In this document: positions 48,653 through 61,500 of the stretch, in pieces
How positions within the stretch are numbered: the stretch's first letter is position 1
Layout: the number at the start of each line of letters is the position of its first letter
Origin: Vitellaria paradoxa
Taxonomy: Eukaryota > Streptophyta > Magnoliopsida > Ericales > Sapotaceae
Direction of reading: 5' to 3'
Assembly: GCA_019916065.1 (NCBI GenBank)
Contig: CM034239.1
Location: forward strand, 45,648,663 to 45,712,662
DNA: 64,000 nt
Made by a program: the position numbers and the translations under genes
The notes under the pieces: model-generated
Told to the model about the DNA's origin: nothing
Seen by the model: only the letters and a program-made list of their open reading frames with translations
Database searches by the model: none

Positions 48653-50530
48653 AATTACAAGAGTGCTACGGGAGATAAATAAAGTGCAAAATAAAGGATT
48701 TTATTAAAATATTTTTTCTTTGAGAATACAAATATTTACGAAATGAAGGTTAAGCATAAAAACAAAGTGATGAAAATTATGATAAATATACATGTTTCAA
48801 AGATTAAGTTGTACATACGTAAGTGATAACACAATAATTTGGAGGTGTTGCAGATAATCCAAACAAGTCCGGAAAGTTACCTAGAACACTGGTGTGGTGC
48901 TTGTCAAGGAGTTTCCGGTACTTAAGCTAGCAAGAAAGTTTGAGAAAATAATTGGGCAGAGTGATAGCAAAGAAAAAAGTGTACGTACCGTATACTTAAG
49001 AGGATGGTATGTATATATATACATAGAGGTGTAAGAATTTTATTTGATTGACACTATATTTTGGTAGTGATTAAGTTTTGAGTCTATATCTAAATACTTA
49101 TTATTATAGTTAGACAAATTAAGTAATTCTATGTTATCAATTTCATCATTTTTATTGCGTCCGAAAATTTTGAATATATAACTTCAAGAAAAAAAAAAAT
49201 GCATTCTCTAATCAACTGATGTTACCCCTATAATTTTATGGCACATTTGAAGGTAATATTTTGTTTAATAGCGATCAATAAAGTTAAACTAGTGGGAAAC
49301 GTAGGCCCCAGGTGCTGAAATTTGGAGAGGGAATAATCGATTGTTGTTTTGGTTAAGTGGCCACCAAGCATGTCTCTCCCCTAAATATACATGTATGTCT
49401 GTAAATGTTGTAGGAGAAGATTGGAAAGGAGGTCCACCAAAAGGGGTAATAATACCAATGACGTCTTGGTTGTGGTTAATGGCATTGGAGTTGATGATGC
49501 CTGCGTTTGGTCCCTTTATTACTCGCCTTTTTTAACTCCTTGCATGCTTGCTGACCAACCTCTCTGTGCCTCTGCTGTGCTGGTCCAATTGAAACCGTCT
49601 TGGTCGATCGGGTGCCCATGATTGGCAGGGTGCACCCTATCAATAGGTATATACTAACTCATGCAGAAAAAATCGCGTTAGAACAATTCTGTGGTTGTGA
49701 AATGGCTAACCTGCCGCAAAGGCAAAAATTAGTACATAGGTAACGATGCATACATATACAAACAGAGCATGTTTGCAAGCATATAATAGATACACAAAAA
49801 AGTTGAAACCTTCATTTGACTGGTCTGGTCCAACCCGGCATTCAAAAGCAAACATTCTAGATGACAGTCAAATAATCTTCTCTCTCTGTCTCTCTCTCTC
49901 TATCTCTCTCTCGGAAAATCAGAAGTGAAGACTACCAAGCTATAAACGATCACCCACCGTCAATTTTGGATATTTGTTGCATAAACCCTGTGTAATATTG
50001 GATAATCCGACTTCCAATGACTTACAATCATCAGCTTGGCGTAGTGTTTGGATGATAAAATAAAATATAAAAATTTAATAAAAAGTAATATGTATTGAAA
50101 TTTAATTAGAAAAAATTTAAAAAAATTAATAAATTTTGATAAATTTTGACAAATCAAAAATCCTTCAAGCCATGGATATATATACATAATTATATACATA
50201 AAATCTAACTATATGCATGAATGCCTATAGGGGGACGATTTAAATTTTGATTTTTTAGGTAAAAAAATTATGAAATAAAAAAATATAAATAATCTAAAAA
50301 AATCGAAAGGGAGATGGGCTTAATTACGAAGTGTTTTGAATTTTATAAAAATTACATTAAATTTTTAATATTTTTTTAAATGGGAAAGTGAAAAGCACAT
50401 ATGGACTAAGTCCGACTATTGAGTTTAACACGTGTCTCATTATCACGCTATAAGTTGATGAAAATTAGTCATTATACTTGATTTTTGTGGCATTTAGATA
50501 TGAAAAAAAAAATTAAAAAAAAAATCATAT
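48653..50530. other. Intergenic DNA
   Basis: 49280-49640 is less AT-rich than its surroundings but shows no conserved frame. A CT-rich microsatellite lies at about 49880-49912. A degraded MITE beginning GTAGTGTTTGGATG lies at about 50041-50165. Confidence 0.4.
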
Positions 50531-50724
50531 AGGGCCCATTTGGCTTTCCCAAAAATTCAAACTTATGATAATTTAAAAATTTTTTTGTGTCCGGTAAAAC
50601 TTTTAAAACTTGTAGAAAATTAAAAAAAAAATAGATGATTTTGTATTTGTGGTAATTTTTTTTTTTTTAACGTTTGGTAAAAAGTTGAGGATTAAAATTT
50701 TTGGCTGGCAGCCAAACGGAACCT
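50531..50724. mobile_element. About 194-bp MITE
   Basis: The left end AGGGCCCATTTGGCTTTCCC and the reverse complement of the right end, AGGTTCCGTTTGGCTGCC, are inverted. The next bases, CAAAAATT and CAAAAATTTT, also match. Boundaries are good to about 3 bp. Confidence 0.6.
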
Positions 50725-51894
50725 ATGATGTCTTTATCTGGTCCGCCAAACGTGCCCTAAGAATTAAATTTCATTTACATTAGCTTTGACTGTTTCATAC
50801 GAGGGCACTTTCAAAAATGGTGCGCGAGTTTCTCTGACTGCACTTTAAATCTTTCTGCCATGAACTAAATCTAGCCTCTGTTTATCGCCTAAATAAAAAT
50901 GTAATAAATTCACGTTAAAAACAAAAAAGAAATTATACAAGGATCTTGATATGGGAAATATTTATTATATTCTATATCTATATATATATATATATATATC
51001 AATTTTCTTATTAAAAAAATTATTATCAAAATTACTGTAACTCTTATACTCAATAGTTAAAATGTAATAAATATACAATAAGAATTAATATACTAGTCTC
51101 TAATATATATCATATAGATATATATAAATAATTATTAAATATCTTGAATATTTTAAATTAAAATAATATATTTATCATAAATATATTATAAGAATGAATA
51201 TTGCACTTTTATAGTACCAATAAAAAAATAAGGATGGCTATAAATATATAATAAGAATTGATATACTTAGATAAATAGGACCTTTGCACTCTCTTCTGTA
51301 ATATGTATATTATATATAAATAATTATTAAAAATTTTGAATATCTTAAATGTTATTATATATATATATATATGTATATGTCGAAAATGTAAATATTTTTC
51401 TAGTCATTTTGTTATTTATTTGGCTAAAAGTGTACAAGAGACTCGTAAAGCTGATTACATGCACTCGCTCGTTCAAAATGCACGTGAAGCGTTAGTCTGG
51501 TATACCAAAATCGTTTGCATAGCCTCTTTTTTTAATTAAAATTTAATTTTTATTTTTTGCTCGAAAAAATTAGACATGTTATTTACATTTTAAAAAGAGA
51601 TAAAAATAAAATTGCTCAAAAATAAGAGAACTTATGCTCAAGTGAAAAAGTTCAATTTATCTTAGAAAAATCCTCTTATTTAATTTGCAGGTGGATTTTT
51701 TTTCCATAAGCTTTTTTGTTTTTTTTCGCTTTTTAAAGTGATAAAATCTTTTTTTTTTTTTTTTTTGAATGGTAACATCATGCATGTTACCAAAACCAAA
51801 ACACAAAATGACAAAAATAAAATAATATAAAACAAGAAAAAAAAGCCGAAAAATAAACCAATTTCTTTCTTTTGGAGTTGATTATGTGTTACGG
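50725..51894. other. AT-rich intergenic DNA
   Basis: TA microsatellites at about 50979-50998 and 51357-51371 and a T17 run near 51750-51766. No gene seen. Confidence 0.4.
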
Positions 51895-52198
51895 TAGTGT
51901 TTAGAAATCTAAATTTTAGCAATTTTTTGTATTTTTTTCAAAAATTGCTAGTTGCAAGTTTTGTTGCGTTTGGTAAAGTAAGTAGTAATTTTTAATAATT
52001 TTTAGCAACTTTTGAAATTTAGTAAAACTTTTGATAAGTTTTAATAAATTATAATAATTTTAACAACTTTTAATAACTTTTAAATTTAGAAGTTATTGTA
52101 ACTGATAAGAAAAGTGACAGAAATTAATGGTTTACATACACTCAAGAAGTAAAAATTGATAGTTTTTATGCTAAAAATTGTTCCTCCAAACAACCTCT
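51895..52198. mobile_element. About 300-bp MITE of the TTTTTAGCAA type
   Basis: The left end GTAGTGTTTAGAAATCTAAA and the reverse complement of the right end, GTAGAGGTTGTTTGGAGGAA, are imperfect inverted repeats. The interior carries TTTTTAGCAACTTTTG phrases shared with 36215-36450. Confidence 0.5.
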
Positions 52199-52786
52199 AC
52201 CGAAATGACTTAATTATTTGGAGGGAGAATTACATTTAATATTTATATATTTATCTTTAATGTTAGTGGTTGCACTTTGTCTTTATACTTTTAAATTATC
52301 TTACTTTATTTTTTTTTTTCAAATTTATTGATATAAATGTCATGTGTCAATTGAATGAGATATACATTGGATATTTTTTCATCCAATTTTTATAAGGATA
52401 ATATATGAAATGAAATAAATATAACGATTTAAAAGTACAAAAGATAAAGTGCGACATTTTAATATGTGAAAGTGTCAAAATGAAATTGAGGTTAAGTTAT
52501 AAAAGTGCTAAATGTAATTTATTATTTTTCCATTTAGTAGCAGACTCAGAATTTATAATTAATGGGAATAAAATTACATTTTTAAAGTAAATAGGGGGTA
52601 AAAGTAAAAAAAAAAATGAGGACAAAAACTTAATAATAATAGAACAAATGTAGAATTTACAAGTAAACAAAAGTAAAATAAAAAAAAAATTGTGTGTAGT
52701 TTTTGAAAAAATCAGTAGGAATAATTATTCTACTAGACCTTTACTCAATCCGTTCATGCATGTTTCCATTAATGACAAATTAGAAT

Positions 52787-52830
52787 GAAGATTACTAGAA
52801 TTCAAAACTTAACTCTTTCCATTTTATGTT

Positions 52831-52864
<34 letters not shown>

Positions 52865-52925
52865 AACATATTTCCATTGGTGGCTAGATTGAAGATTACT
52901 TAAATTCAAAACTTAACACATTTCT
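52787..52925. repeat. 104-bp duplication around a (TA)n palindrome
   Basis: GAAGATTACT and AATTCAAAACTTAACNC occur at 52787 and again at 52891. Between them TATGTTCAAA, a TA run (about 52834-52860) and TTTGAACATA form a perfect inverted repeat able to make a long hairpin or cruciform. Confidence 0.8.
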
Positions 52926-53253
52926 TTGTCTTCATCTCAGTTTCTTTCTTTCTTTCTTCCTTTTTTAAAGATTGATTTCATCTACCTTGTGGTGTGCACG
53001 TAAGATTATCTTTCAAGAAATGACACCACAATGTTGAAATAAACTCATTGCTAAATAAAATTCACTAATTTAATTAATTCGTCAAATTAAACAAAGGCAT
53101 GCTTGTAGGGCAAATCCGAAATGGGAAAGAAGGTGGAGTACTTGATATTTTATAGCTGAGAGATGTTGCCGTGGACACAAAGACAATTCACCGATCGAGG
53201 AGGGTTTAACCTTTAACATGGCATATTGCAAATTTAATGAAGTGATAGATCAT

Positions 53254-53254
53254 A

Positions 53255-53295
<41 letters not shown>

Positions 53296-53315
53296 GAAGA
53301 AGAAGAAGAAGAAGA
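53254..53315. repeat. (AAT)n(AAG)n compound microsatellite
   Basis: About 14 AAT units pass directly into about six AAG units. Confidence 0.9.
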
Positions 53316-55024
53316 TTAGCCGTTCATTAGTGGTATTTCTCTGATGGCCTCCAATAGGCGAAGTCAAGGCGAATAGCAGATGGGGAGGAGTTAGTAGGGC
53401 TACAGCTCCCCCAATTAATGTTTTCTAAATGGATTTTTACCATTAAATGGAAATGAAATATACTTCTTAATTATAAACAAACTGCCGGTTTTTATTTTTA
53501 TTTTTATTTTTTTTTGATATATTGATCATTCATCTAAAAATTAAAAAATATAATTCTTTTTCAAATGTCTTGATTTTCCATTTCTTAATTCTCACATTTA
53601 TCACATTCTATTATTAATCCTATCATTGTATCAGTGTATATCAGTTAGATGTATCACGTACGAGAACTTTTTAACGTGTCATTTATTTTGATATTACTCT
53701 CATTTAAGTACATTAAGTCAAAGAGTTCCTGTGGGATTCGATGTTTGCACAGTTTTAAAAATATGTTATATTAGAGAAATTTTATATATTATATATATAA
53801 GACATGCACTTAACTCAACTTTATCTAATTGATGTGAGACTGAAATGTTTCACCGCCCCTTCGATGATAACTAACCTAATCCCTCGCGTGCTTGCCTATA
53901 TCATTGTCAATCTATCATATTTTCTCTCTTGTTATGTATGTACCTCTATATAAATCCATAATATCACGAGAATTTTCTAGTATATCGTCTATCTTGATAC
54001 CATAATCGTCCAAATATGTTAAACTATAGATCCACATCCCACAATATAGCATTATCAAATAAATGTAGTATGAGAACTTTTTAGTTGATCATCTATCTTA
54101 TTACTTTTATCACTCAAATACATTTAATTATAAAATTTTAATGGAATAACATACATGCATGATTTTAAAATGAGTTGTAATAAGAAGTATATTGAATATC
54201 ACTTATATAGTACTTTATTCAACTTCATTAAGACAATATAGGACATAAGTACTTCAACATGGCTCAGTAGTAGCTCAATCAACTAACATTCTTGCTCCCA
54301 TCAATTCAACACCAATTCACCACAAGATTAATTAAATAAAACTAAACCAGCATTCATATGCATGAATGGTATTTGGTTACCTTGATTCCTCAGTTCAAGG
54401 ACTTTATAATTGGAGGAATTATTCCATAGGCCAAACTAATAAAAACAAAACATAAGTGTGGATCATATTACCTTATGAGTATGTTTATTTGTGAGATATA
54501 AAATTATATTTGAGATAGAATTTTACATTTTAGATAAAATTTATCGTAGAATATTAACTATAATATTATTCACATCCTATAAGATACGTTATCCCTATAA
54601 ATAAATATATATGTATATATATATAACCAAATATATGATTAAAAATTAAGATTAGAATATTATTTTTTATTAAACTCCACATCTCACGAAACAAATATGC
54701 CATATATATATAATTTTTATAGTTAAATCCATATAAGAGAGCTTTATAAGATAATTTCTCATTGAATTTATCGAAGTGATTTATTTATGATTTCAACCAT
54801 TGGTTAAAACATTAGATTCAGTCTCTTTCTATCTATTTCGTGAAAAAATTATTTATAATTTCATGTCATACAAATATATTTTAGACTTTATCAAAATATT
54901 ATTAAAAGATAGATTTGTCAAATGTTGATCCCGCTATACAAGTGTACTTGATGAGAATTATTATAATTTGAACGACTATGTGTTTCACAAGTTAATTTGA
55001 ATAACTCAGACATATATATTGATA
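53316..55024. other. AT-rich intergenic DNA
   Basis: No gene, RNA or complete element recognised. Short TA repeats occur near 53781-53800 and 54600-54625. Confidence 0.4.
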
Positions 55025-55335
55025 TGTTTAGAGTGATAAAAAATGAGATAAGTTATGAGTTCATAATTCGTACAGTGAAATAAAAAATAAATAATTTTTA
55101 AAAATTTTTAAAAATTTACAGCAAAACAAACAGAGATATAGATTGAACAACTTGCATATAGATATATATTGGATATATATTTAGGATCCGTTTGAAGTGA
55201 GAAAAAATTTTAAAAAATAATAAAAAATACTAAAAAATTGTAAAAATTATTCATTGTTTATTTTATTATACAAATTACAAACTTATAATTTAACCCATTT
55301 TATCTCATTTTATTTTATTTTTTATTACCCTATAC
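55025..55335. mobile_element. Two copies of the CACTTTTTATCTCA-core MITE family in opposite orientation
   Basis: 55025-55133 reads TGTTTAGAGTGATAAAAAATG ... GCAAAACAAACAG. 55184-55335 reads GGATCCGTTTGAAGTGAGAA ... TTTATTACCCTA with the core reversed (ATTATTCATTGTTTATTTTA). They are about 50 bp apart, head-to-head. Confidence 0.55.
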
Positions 55336-55713
55336 GTGCATAATAAGGAAGGGGGAAGAAGGAGACGAAGCGGAATCACAGTTGTTAGGTGCAGACAAAC
55401 ATGCATGCCATCGCTGCCGGGGACGTGCTGGTGGTTTTATGGTATTGTGTGCTGCGTTGGATTGGACAATTTTGACTATTATTCTTTCGAAAATTAAAAT
55501 GAAGTGGCACTTAAAAATTGTACGAATAAAGGCATTTGAATTTGTTAATAAACATTATGAGCTAGCCTTCTTGTTTTTCTTCCCAATCCCATGTGACTTT
55601 GAATTCAAAAGTGAAGGTTGGGGTGTGTGTTTGACAAAAGTAAGACAACCGTGCCTTCGGCTACAGACCAACCCTTTTTACTAGTCTTATTTGAGTAGTA
55701 ATTAATTATAATT
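55336..55713. other. Short intergenic segment, less AT-rich
   Basis: GC-containing stretch (55345-55460 and 55560-55680) with an open frame of about 100 codons on the plus strand. It has no recognised similarity and no splice or start context that makes it convincing. Confidence 0.35.
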
Positions 55714-55948
55714 AAGGCTTAGTTTGAAAAGTAAAAAAAAAAAAAAAAAAAGTATGTATTAAAAAAATTAATTTTTTATTTAGGAAAATAAAAAAATTAA
55801 TTTTTTTAATTACTAACTTTTTAATTTTTGGTTAATTTGATATTTTTATCCTTCATGATTTCAAATAAATTTAATCATTTTGAAAAATATTAAAAAGTTA
55901 AGTAATTAAAAGCTCAGACTGCTTACCACTCTTCTCAAACGCACACCA
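55714..55948. mobile_element. Degraded Tourist-like MITE
   Basis: Begins TAAGGCTTAGTTTGAAAAG after a TAA and contains GGTTAATTTGATATTTTTAT followed by CCTT, shared with the elements at 46840 and 58119. The right end is near TCTCAAACGCACACC. Confidence 0.4.
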
Positions 55949-57087
55949 AAAATGACCCCACACACACACATATATAGAAGATGATAAATTAATTATTCAA
56001 TATTTTCAACAATTTTTTTCTTAGCATTTAATTTTTTATAATGCATTACTCTATATATATATATATATATATGTATGTATACATATATGGTCCCCTTTTC
56101 AGTGGGATAACTTTCTAGGTCAAAGTACATTGTCATGGTCCTCCCACTCGAAGAGAGACCTAGGAAGCATGTATACATGAATGGTAATTGTTTCTTCTGG
56201 TTAGGCTAATTAGTTTCCCATGTTCAATTAATAATGTCAGTTTCTTTCCTATATATTCAACAGACGTACAACACATGTTACTACCTTGCTCTTAGTAATA
56301 AGTCCGATCGTTTCCCTTTCCATTTCAAATTTAGGTAAATTATATTATCTCTCCTTAATGTTAAATTAATTAAATTCATAATCCTTGAGCATTTAAAAAT
56401 TATTTTGAATCTTGGTAGAAAGAAAAGTTAAAATAACTAAAATTTTAAGTTGTTTTTATTTTATTTTATCCCTCCCTTTCTTATAATTTTATCACTTTTC
56501 TTTAAAAAAAAATCTTCTAAAAAATTTATTTTTACTTATTTTTTAAAAGTTTTTATAAAAAAGTTAACTTAAATGTGAAAAAGTGAGAGGTAAAATAGAA
56601 AAAATATTTATTATTTTAATATTTTATGTTAAAATTTAACAGAATATGGTCAATATTAATAACATTTCAAAATAAAGATAATAAATGTAATTTTTAAATG
56701 CTAAAAATAATAAATATAATTACCTAAATATTAATAAAAAAATAAGTATAATTTATACTTCAAATTTCTAGTGCTGCCACTGGGCGATAACAAATGACAT
56801 TTTCAACAACATAAAATTTAATTGCTAAAGATTAAATTTTAATCGTTGTTGTTGATTAAAATTTAAACGCTACCGCCGGTTAATCGATAAAAACTGATCA
56901 CGGAAAATATTAGTGAACAAAAATATACTTGGCGGACAAAAGCTTGTCCTTCGACGACCAATCTTGACCGCTAAAGCGTAGGCCTTTGGTGGCCTAAATT
57001 AATCTGCAAAAGTCTAAAATTTCGGACATTATCTTTACATGATTGTAAATCGATTGATATAAATTGACAATAATTAAAACCCAGCAG

Positions 57088-57129
<42 letters not shown>

Positions 57130-57911
57130 TAGTCATATGTAAATTCATTTATTTTGAAAATACAAGTAATCAAATGATATTTGAGCCGTTTTTCTTATTT
57201 TTACAATTACAAAATGAAAAATAAGCTCAAAACAGAAAATAAAAAATACAAAAATAAATCACATAAGAGCTAAATTTTTTATTTTGGCAATTAAACAATT
57301 TACCATTAAAATACACAATTTTTTCCTTGCGATAACCAATATATTTCCAATTTCATTTTCCTCTTAATAAAGCAAACGTTAGAAAGTTAAAGAACACGTG
57401 ATTTGAACTTGAGTACAATACAAATGGATCCATAAAATGAGTTAAATGATATCTATAAAGTTTCGTTTGAGGGGCCAAAAATTTATATTTTTAATTTTTT
57501 TCTTGTTAATTATATGATTTTTTAACGAAAATGGTAATTTTCTTAGCTTTTTTTATTTTTTTAATAAATATAAATAATATGCCTAAAATCTATCAATCCA
57601 AAAAAAAAATCAAAATTTGGTGAAAACAAATCATAGAAGACAATAAAAACTAAAAAAAAAAAAATTAATTAATTTGTTCGTTCCCAAAGCAATCCTAAAT
57701 TGATAAATTTACTAGTTATAATATTATACTGTCAAAAAAGATAATAAGAATATTAATAAGAATGACGGATCATGAATTTACCCACTTAAAAATATTTAAT
57801 GTTTTAAAATATTTTATAATATTTTAAAATTATCATTAATTCCCCAACTCAGACTTGCGATGAGGTTTTTGACTGTAGGAGAAATTGACACAATTATAAA
57901 CACGTCTACAG

Positions 57912-57947
<36 letters not shown>

Positions 57948-58118
57948 GGGTAAAGATAAAGACCCCCTGAGAAAATTCTTACCTAATATTTTAGGCGCAA
58001 AATCACTAGCTAAATAAGTATTGCTTTTTTAAGGTTATTTCTACTGTTTTTTTGGAAAGGGTAGGTAGAAGGGTCCACACCTTTTATTCATCTTCTTTTC
58101 AATTTATAAATATAATAA
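55949..58118. other. AT-rich intergenic DNA with TA microsatellites
   Basis: TA runs at about 56051-56072, 57090-57119 and 57914-57944. A stretch at 56770-57010 with repeated GGCGGACAAAAGC/GACCGCTAAAGCG-like phrases may be the edge of a larger DNA transposon, but no end was found. Confidence 0.4.
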
Positions 58119-58394
58119 GGCTTTGTTTGACATCGGTAACCATTAGTCAAGATAATGATTACTTCAATAGTACTTGATTAAATTTACCCTCTTACATTCT
58201 AATCTTCTTTTAAACTTTTAAGGGTAAAAATGTCAAATTAATAAAAATAAGTTAGTCACCTAAAAAAAATCACTTTTTTTTTTCCTTCCCAAACACAAAT
58301 TTAGCTAACTTTTTTTTAATTAGCTACTAGTTAGCTAAAAAAAAGTAGTAGCTAACTAAAAAAAAAATAACTAAATTTGTTCCCAAACCAAGCC
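58119..58394. mobile_element. 276-bp Tourist-like (PIF/Harbinger) MITE with TAA duplication
   Basis: The left end GGCTTTGTTTGACA and the reverse complement of the right end, GGCTTGGTTTGGGA, are inverted repeats. TAA flanks both sides (58116-58118, 58395-58397). A TAA duplication with GGC..TGTTTGG ends is the classic Tourist signature. Related sequence lies at 46840 and 55714. Confidence 0.75.
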
Positions 58395-58498
58395 TAAGAT
58401 GACGCAATGAGCTATTTATGACCCTCCAAACAGACCATATGAGTTCCTCAAGTTATGTTGGTGGAATCATTTTAACATGTATTTGGAGTATAGATTTA

Positions 58499-58508
58499 GG
58501 GGGGGGGG

Positions 58509-58548
<40 letters not shown>

Positions 58549-58555
58549 AGAGGAG
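58499..58555. repeat. G11 run followed by (GA)n
   Basis: Eleven G at 58499-58509, then two GA runs separated by an extra G. Confidence 0.9.
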
Positions 58556-61500
58556 GGTGAAAAAGCAGACGTATATATATTAATCTTTATAATTAATTAG
58601 GAAAAATTAGTTTTTTAATAAAAATTTATTTATTTTATTCTCCTTCTCCTAATTATATTTACAAAATAATATAAATTTAATATTTTTATATTTTACTTTT
58701 TTATATATTTTCTTTTTTTAATAAATTTTTATTCCAAATACAGTCTTAATAGACCAGTGTTTAATTCTTTACCATTCATATCAAAATCTATCTACAATTA
58801 TCGAAGATGATCTAACTAACAAGTCGTTCCATTTCTAAACATACTATATATATATATATATATATATTAAACGGTAATAATCTTTCCGTGTATCTAATAA
58901 TATATGCACAAATATCCTTAGAAATCATTCAACTCTTTATTTTTATTTACTTTTCAAACCTACCAAACATGAGAAATTATTAAAGAAAAGGAAGAAGTTA
59001 ATTAAGAATGCCCTTGAAGGTTTGATTTTACATTCTAAGTGGCAATTGTTTGGTTTGATCAATTCTCCTTATTTTTCGTTTTTCTTAATTTAAAAATAGA
59101 AATTTGTGAAAATATGTTTAGTTAAAAGAATATATATATATATATATACATATATATATAATTGCATTTAAAAAATAAAATATTATTTCCAAAAAAAAAA
59201 AATTCAAAACCAACATTCCTAAGTCCCAACGCACAAATTCATCATGTTTTGCTCAACATATATCACACAAATCGATCTAATATATATATATATATATATA
59301 TGCACAAAAATGAAGTGCTTGCTTGTTGGAGGAAGAAAAAGGGTATTGAAGAATGCAATATCTAACGAGCTTTTCTATAGTACCAATCTGTCATTTTGCA
59401 GTTGGATTTATGTGAATGAAAAGGTTACAATATTCATTATTCACTGTCTCCGTCCATTAAGTTACCATAATGTCAAAGCACGATCCATGCATGCATAGAC
59501 TTTCTATCGACACGCATTTTGCTTAGATAAACTAAACTCTGAAATTATCCTAGCGTGTACCACCACTACTTTTCCTTTTTCTTGTAAAACCCCTCCTCTT
59601 ACAAGCTTACGGAACCCACGTATTTCACTCGAATCTGGGATCGGCTCGCGATTTGTAGCCGTTGAACTAAAATCTAACCATTTAAATATATATACTTATA
59701 TTTTTTTTAAAATTAAAATAATATGAATACATTTAAACTGTTAAATTTTAATCCAATAATTCTTATATCAACGTTATGGAGATGACTCTCTCTTTTTATT
59801 TCACTAACTCACCTAAATACGTATAAAAGTAAACTAAACAATAGTAAGTCTAGTTACGGTGAGTTGTTGCGTTAGTTCCCTCGATAGTTTGTAACTTAAT
59901 GGGTAAAACTGCTCGGTAATTTCTCCCGTTACCAAAAAAAAAAAAAAAGTCTAATTACGGTCAAATTTGTAACACTAATTGTGCCAAGTTAACGGTGGAT
60001 CATTTGGTTGTTTCTTAAACCTATAAAAAAAAAAAAAGTGTGAAGATTTGAATGGAAGTCCACACTTTTTTTTTTTTTTGTATTTGTTCAATTATGGCAA
60101 GTTTATATATATTAAGTCATTTTACTTTGTTACAAGTATTTTGTTCATTTTTTAAACGAATTAACTGGTGTATATATTTTTTATTAGTAAGCCAAAACAT
60201 GAGTAAAAGTATATATAAATTTTTTTTGGTTATAGTAATGCTAAAGGGAATTTATTTTTGACTTTTCACATTTTATTTTTCTTTTTTCATAACAAATAGT
60301 ATTTTTTAGAGTGAAAAGTCAAAAAATAGATTATATTTAGCACTGTCTTAATTAATATTTTTAATCAATTTTCCTTGAGTTATGGTTGATTATTTAGTTT
60401 TTTTGTTTTACCTAAAATTTTCAAATCATTCCAATTTTTTTATATAAGTAATTAAATTGCCTGAATAGAAGATAGAGAATCGAGCTAATTAACTAAAGTA
60501 ATTTGGTTTGGTTCCACTTATAATTAAATTAATTGAGATTATATATATACACATATTAATCTAATATCTAAGTTTATTCCTCACAAATTTATTACTATTA
60601 TATTAATTAAAATCATATTCATATAAATAAATATCAAATTTTATTTATATTTTTTACAAGTTTATTATACATATTTATATTTCCATAAATAAATATCTAA
60701 TTCAGTTTTCGATTAAAGAGAGTGTTACAAAACCCAATAAATCTCTATAAATTTAAATATTCTACTTACTCACGAATTATGAGACTTTAATTTTTACCAA
60801 TATTTACTAACTTTTTTCATTCTAAACATTCTCTAAATATAAGAATCAAAACCATACCAAAATATAATTTAAGTCCAAAAATAATTAAATCGAACTAAAA
60901 ATCGAATTTACTTGACTATTCAGAAATTAAAATTTTAGTTGGATTTTTCTCACCCCAATCCACAGTCAAAAGAATCGACCAATTGCATTGAAACTTTGAA
61001 AGTTTTGCTGTTCATTTACTTGCCCCGCATTCTAATTTGCACAAAACAAAAACCCCACTCTTGAATGTGACTGCAGGACAGGGAAGGAACATCAAGAACC
61101 CCAAATTTGACTAGGTCATATACATACATACATATATATATATATATATTATTAGTGTGTGTAATGAATATTTAATTCTTTGTTCAATGTTGAATCCACT
61201 CGCTTGTGGAGGACTTATTTTTTGACCCATCAATTGGACTGTTTACGACGCTGGTTAATCGCGACCAACTCAACTCATCTATTCCTCTTTTCACATGAAC
61301 AAAGTCACTTAATTAAAGCAAGGGGCCACCGATGTTCATCGATCCTTTCTTGATATTGTTGCACCTAGGGAGGATATTGCTCCTTAATTATCGCTAATTT
61401 GTTATTATTAAGGATGCAAAAGGTAACTTGAAAAAAAATAGGAAGAATTCACCTAAGCTTACAAAGGGAAGCCTCTAAATATTTTGGGTTTGAGCAGAAA

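Noticed and set aside
49341..49621. Two overlapping plus-strand frames of 64 and 76 codons
   Set aside because: They overlap in different frames, neither has a recognisable motif, and the balanced composition of this patch alone explains them.
55382..55684. 100-codon plus-strand frame
   Set aside because: No ATG context, splice partner or recognisable motif; the frame crosses AT-rich filler.
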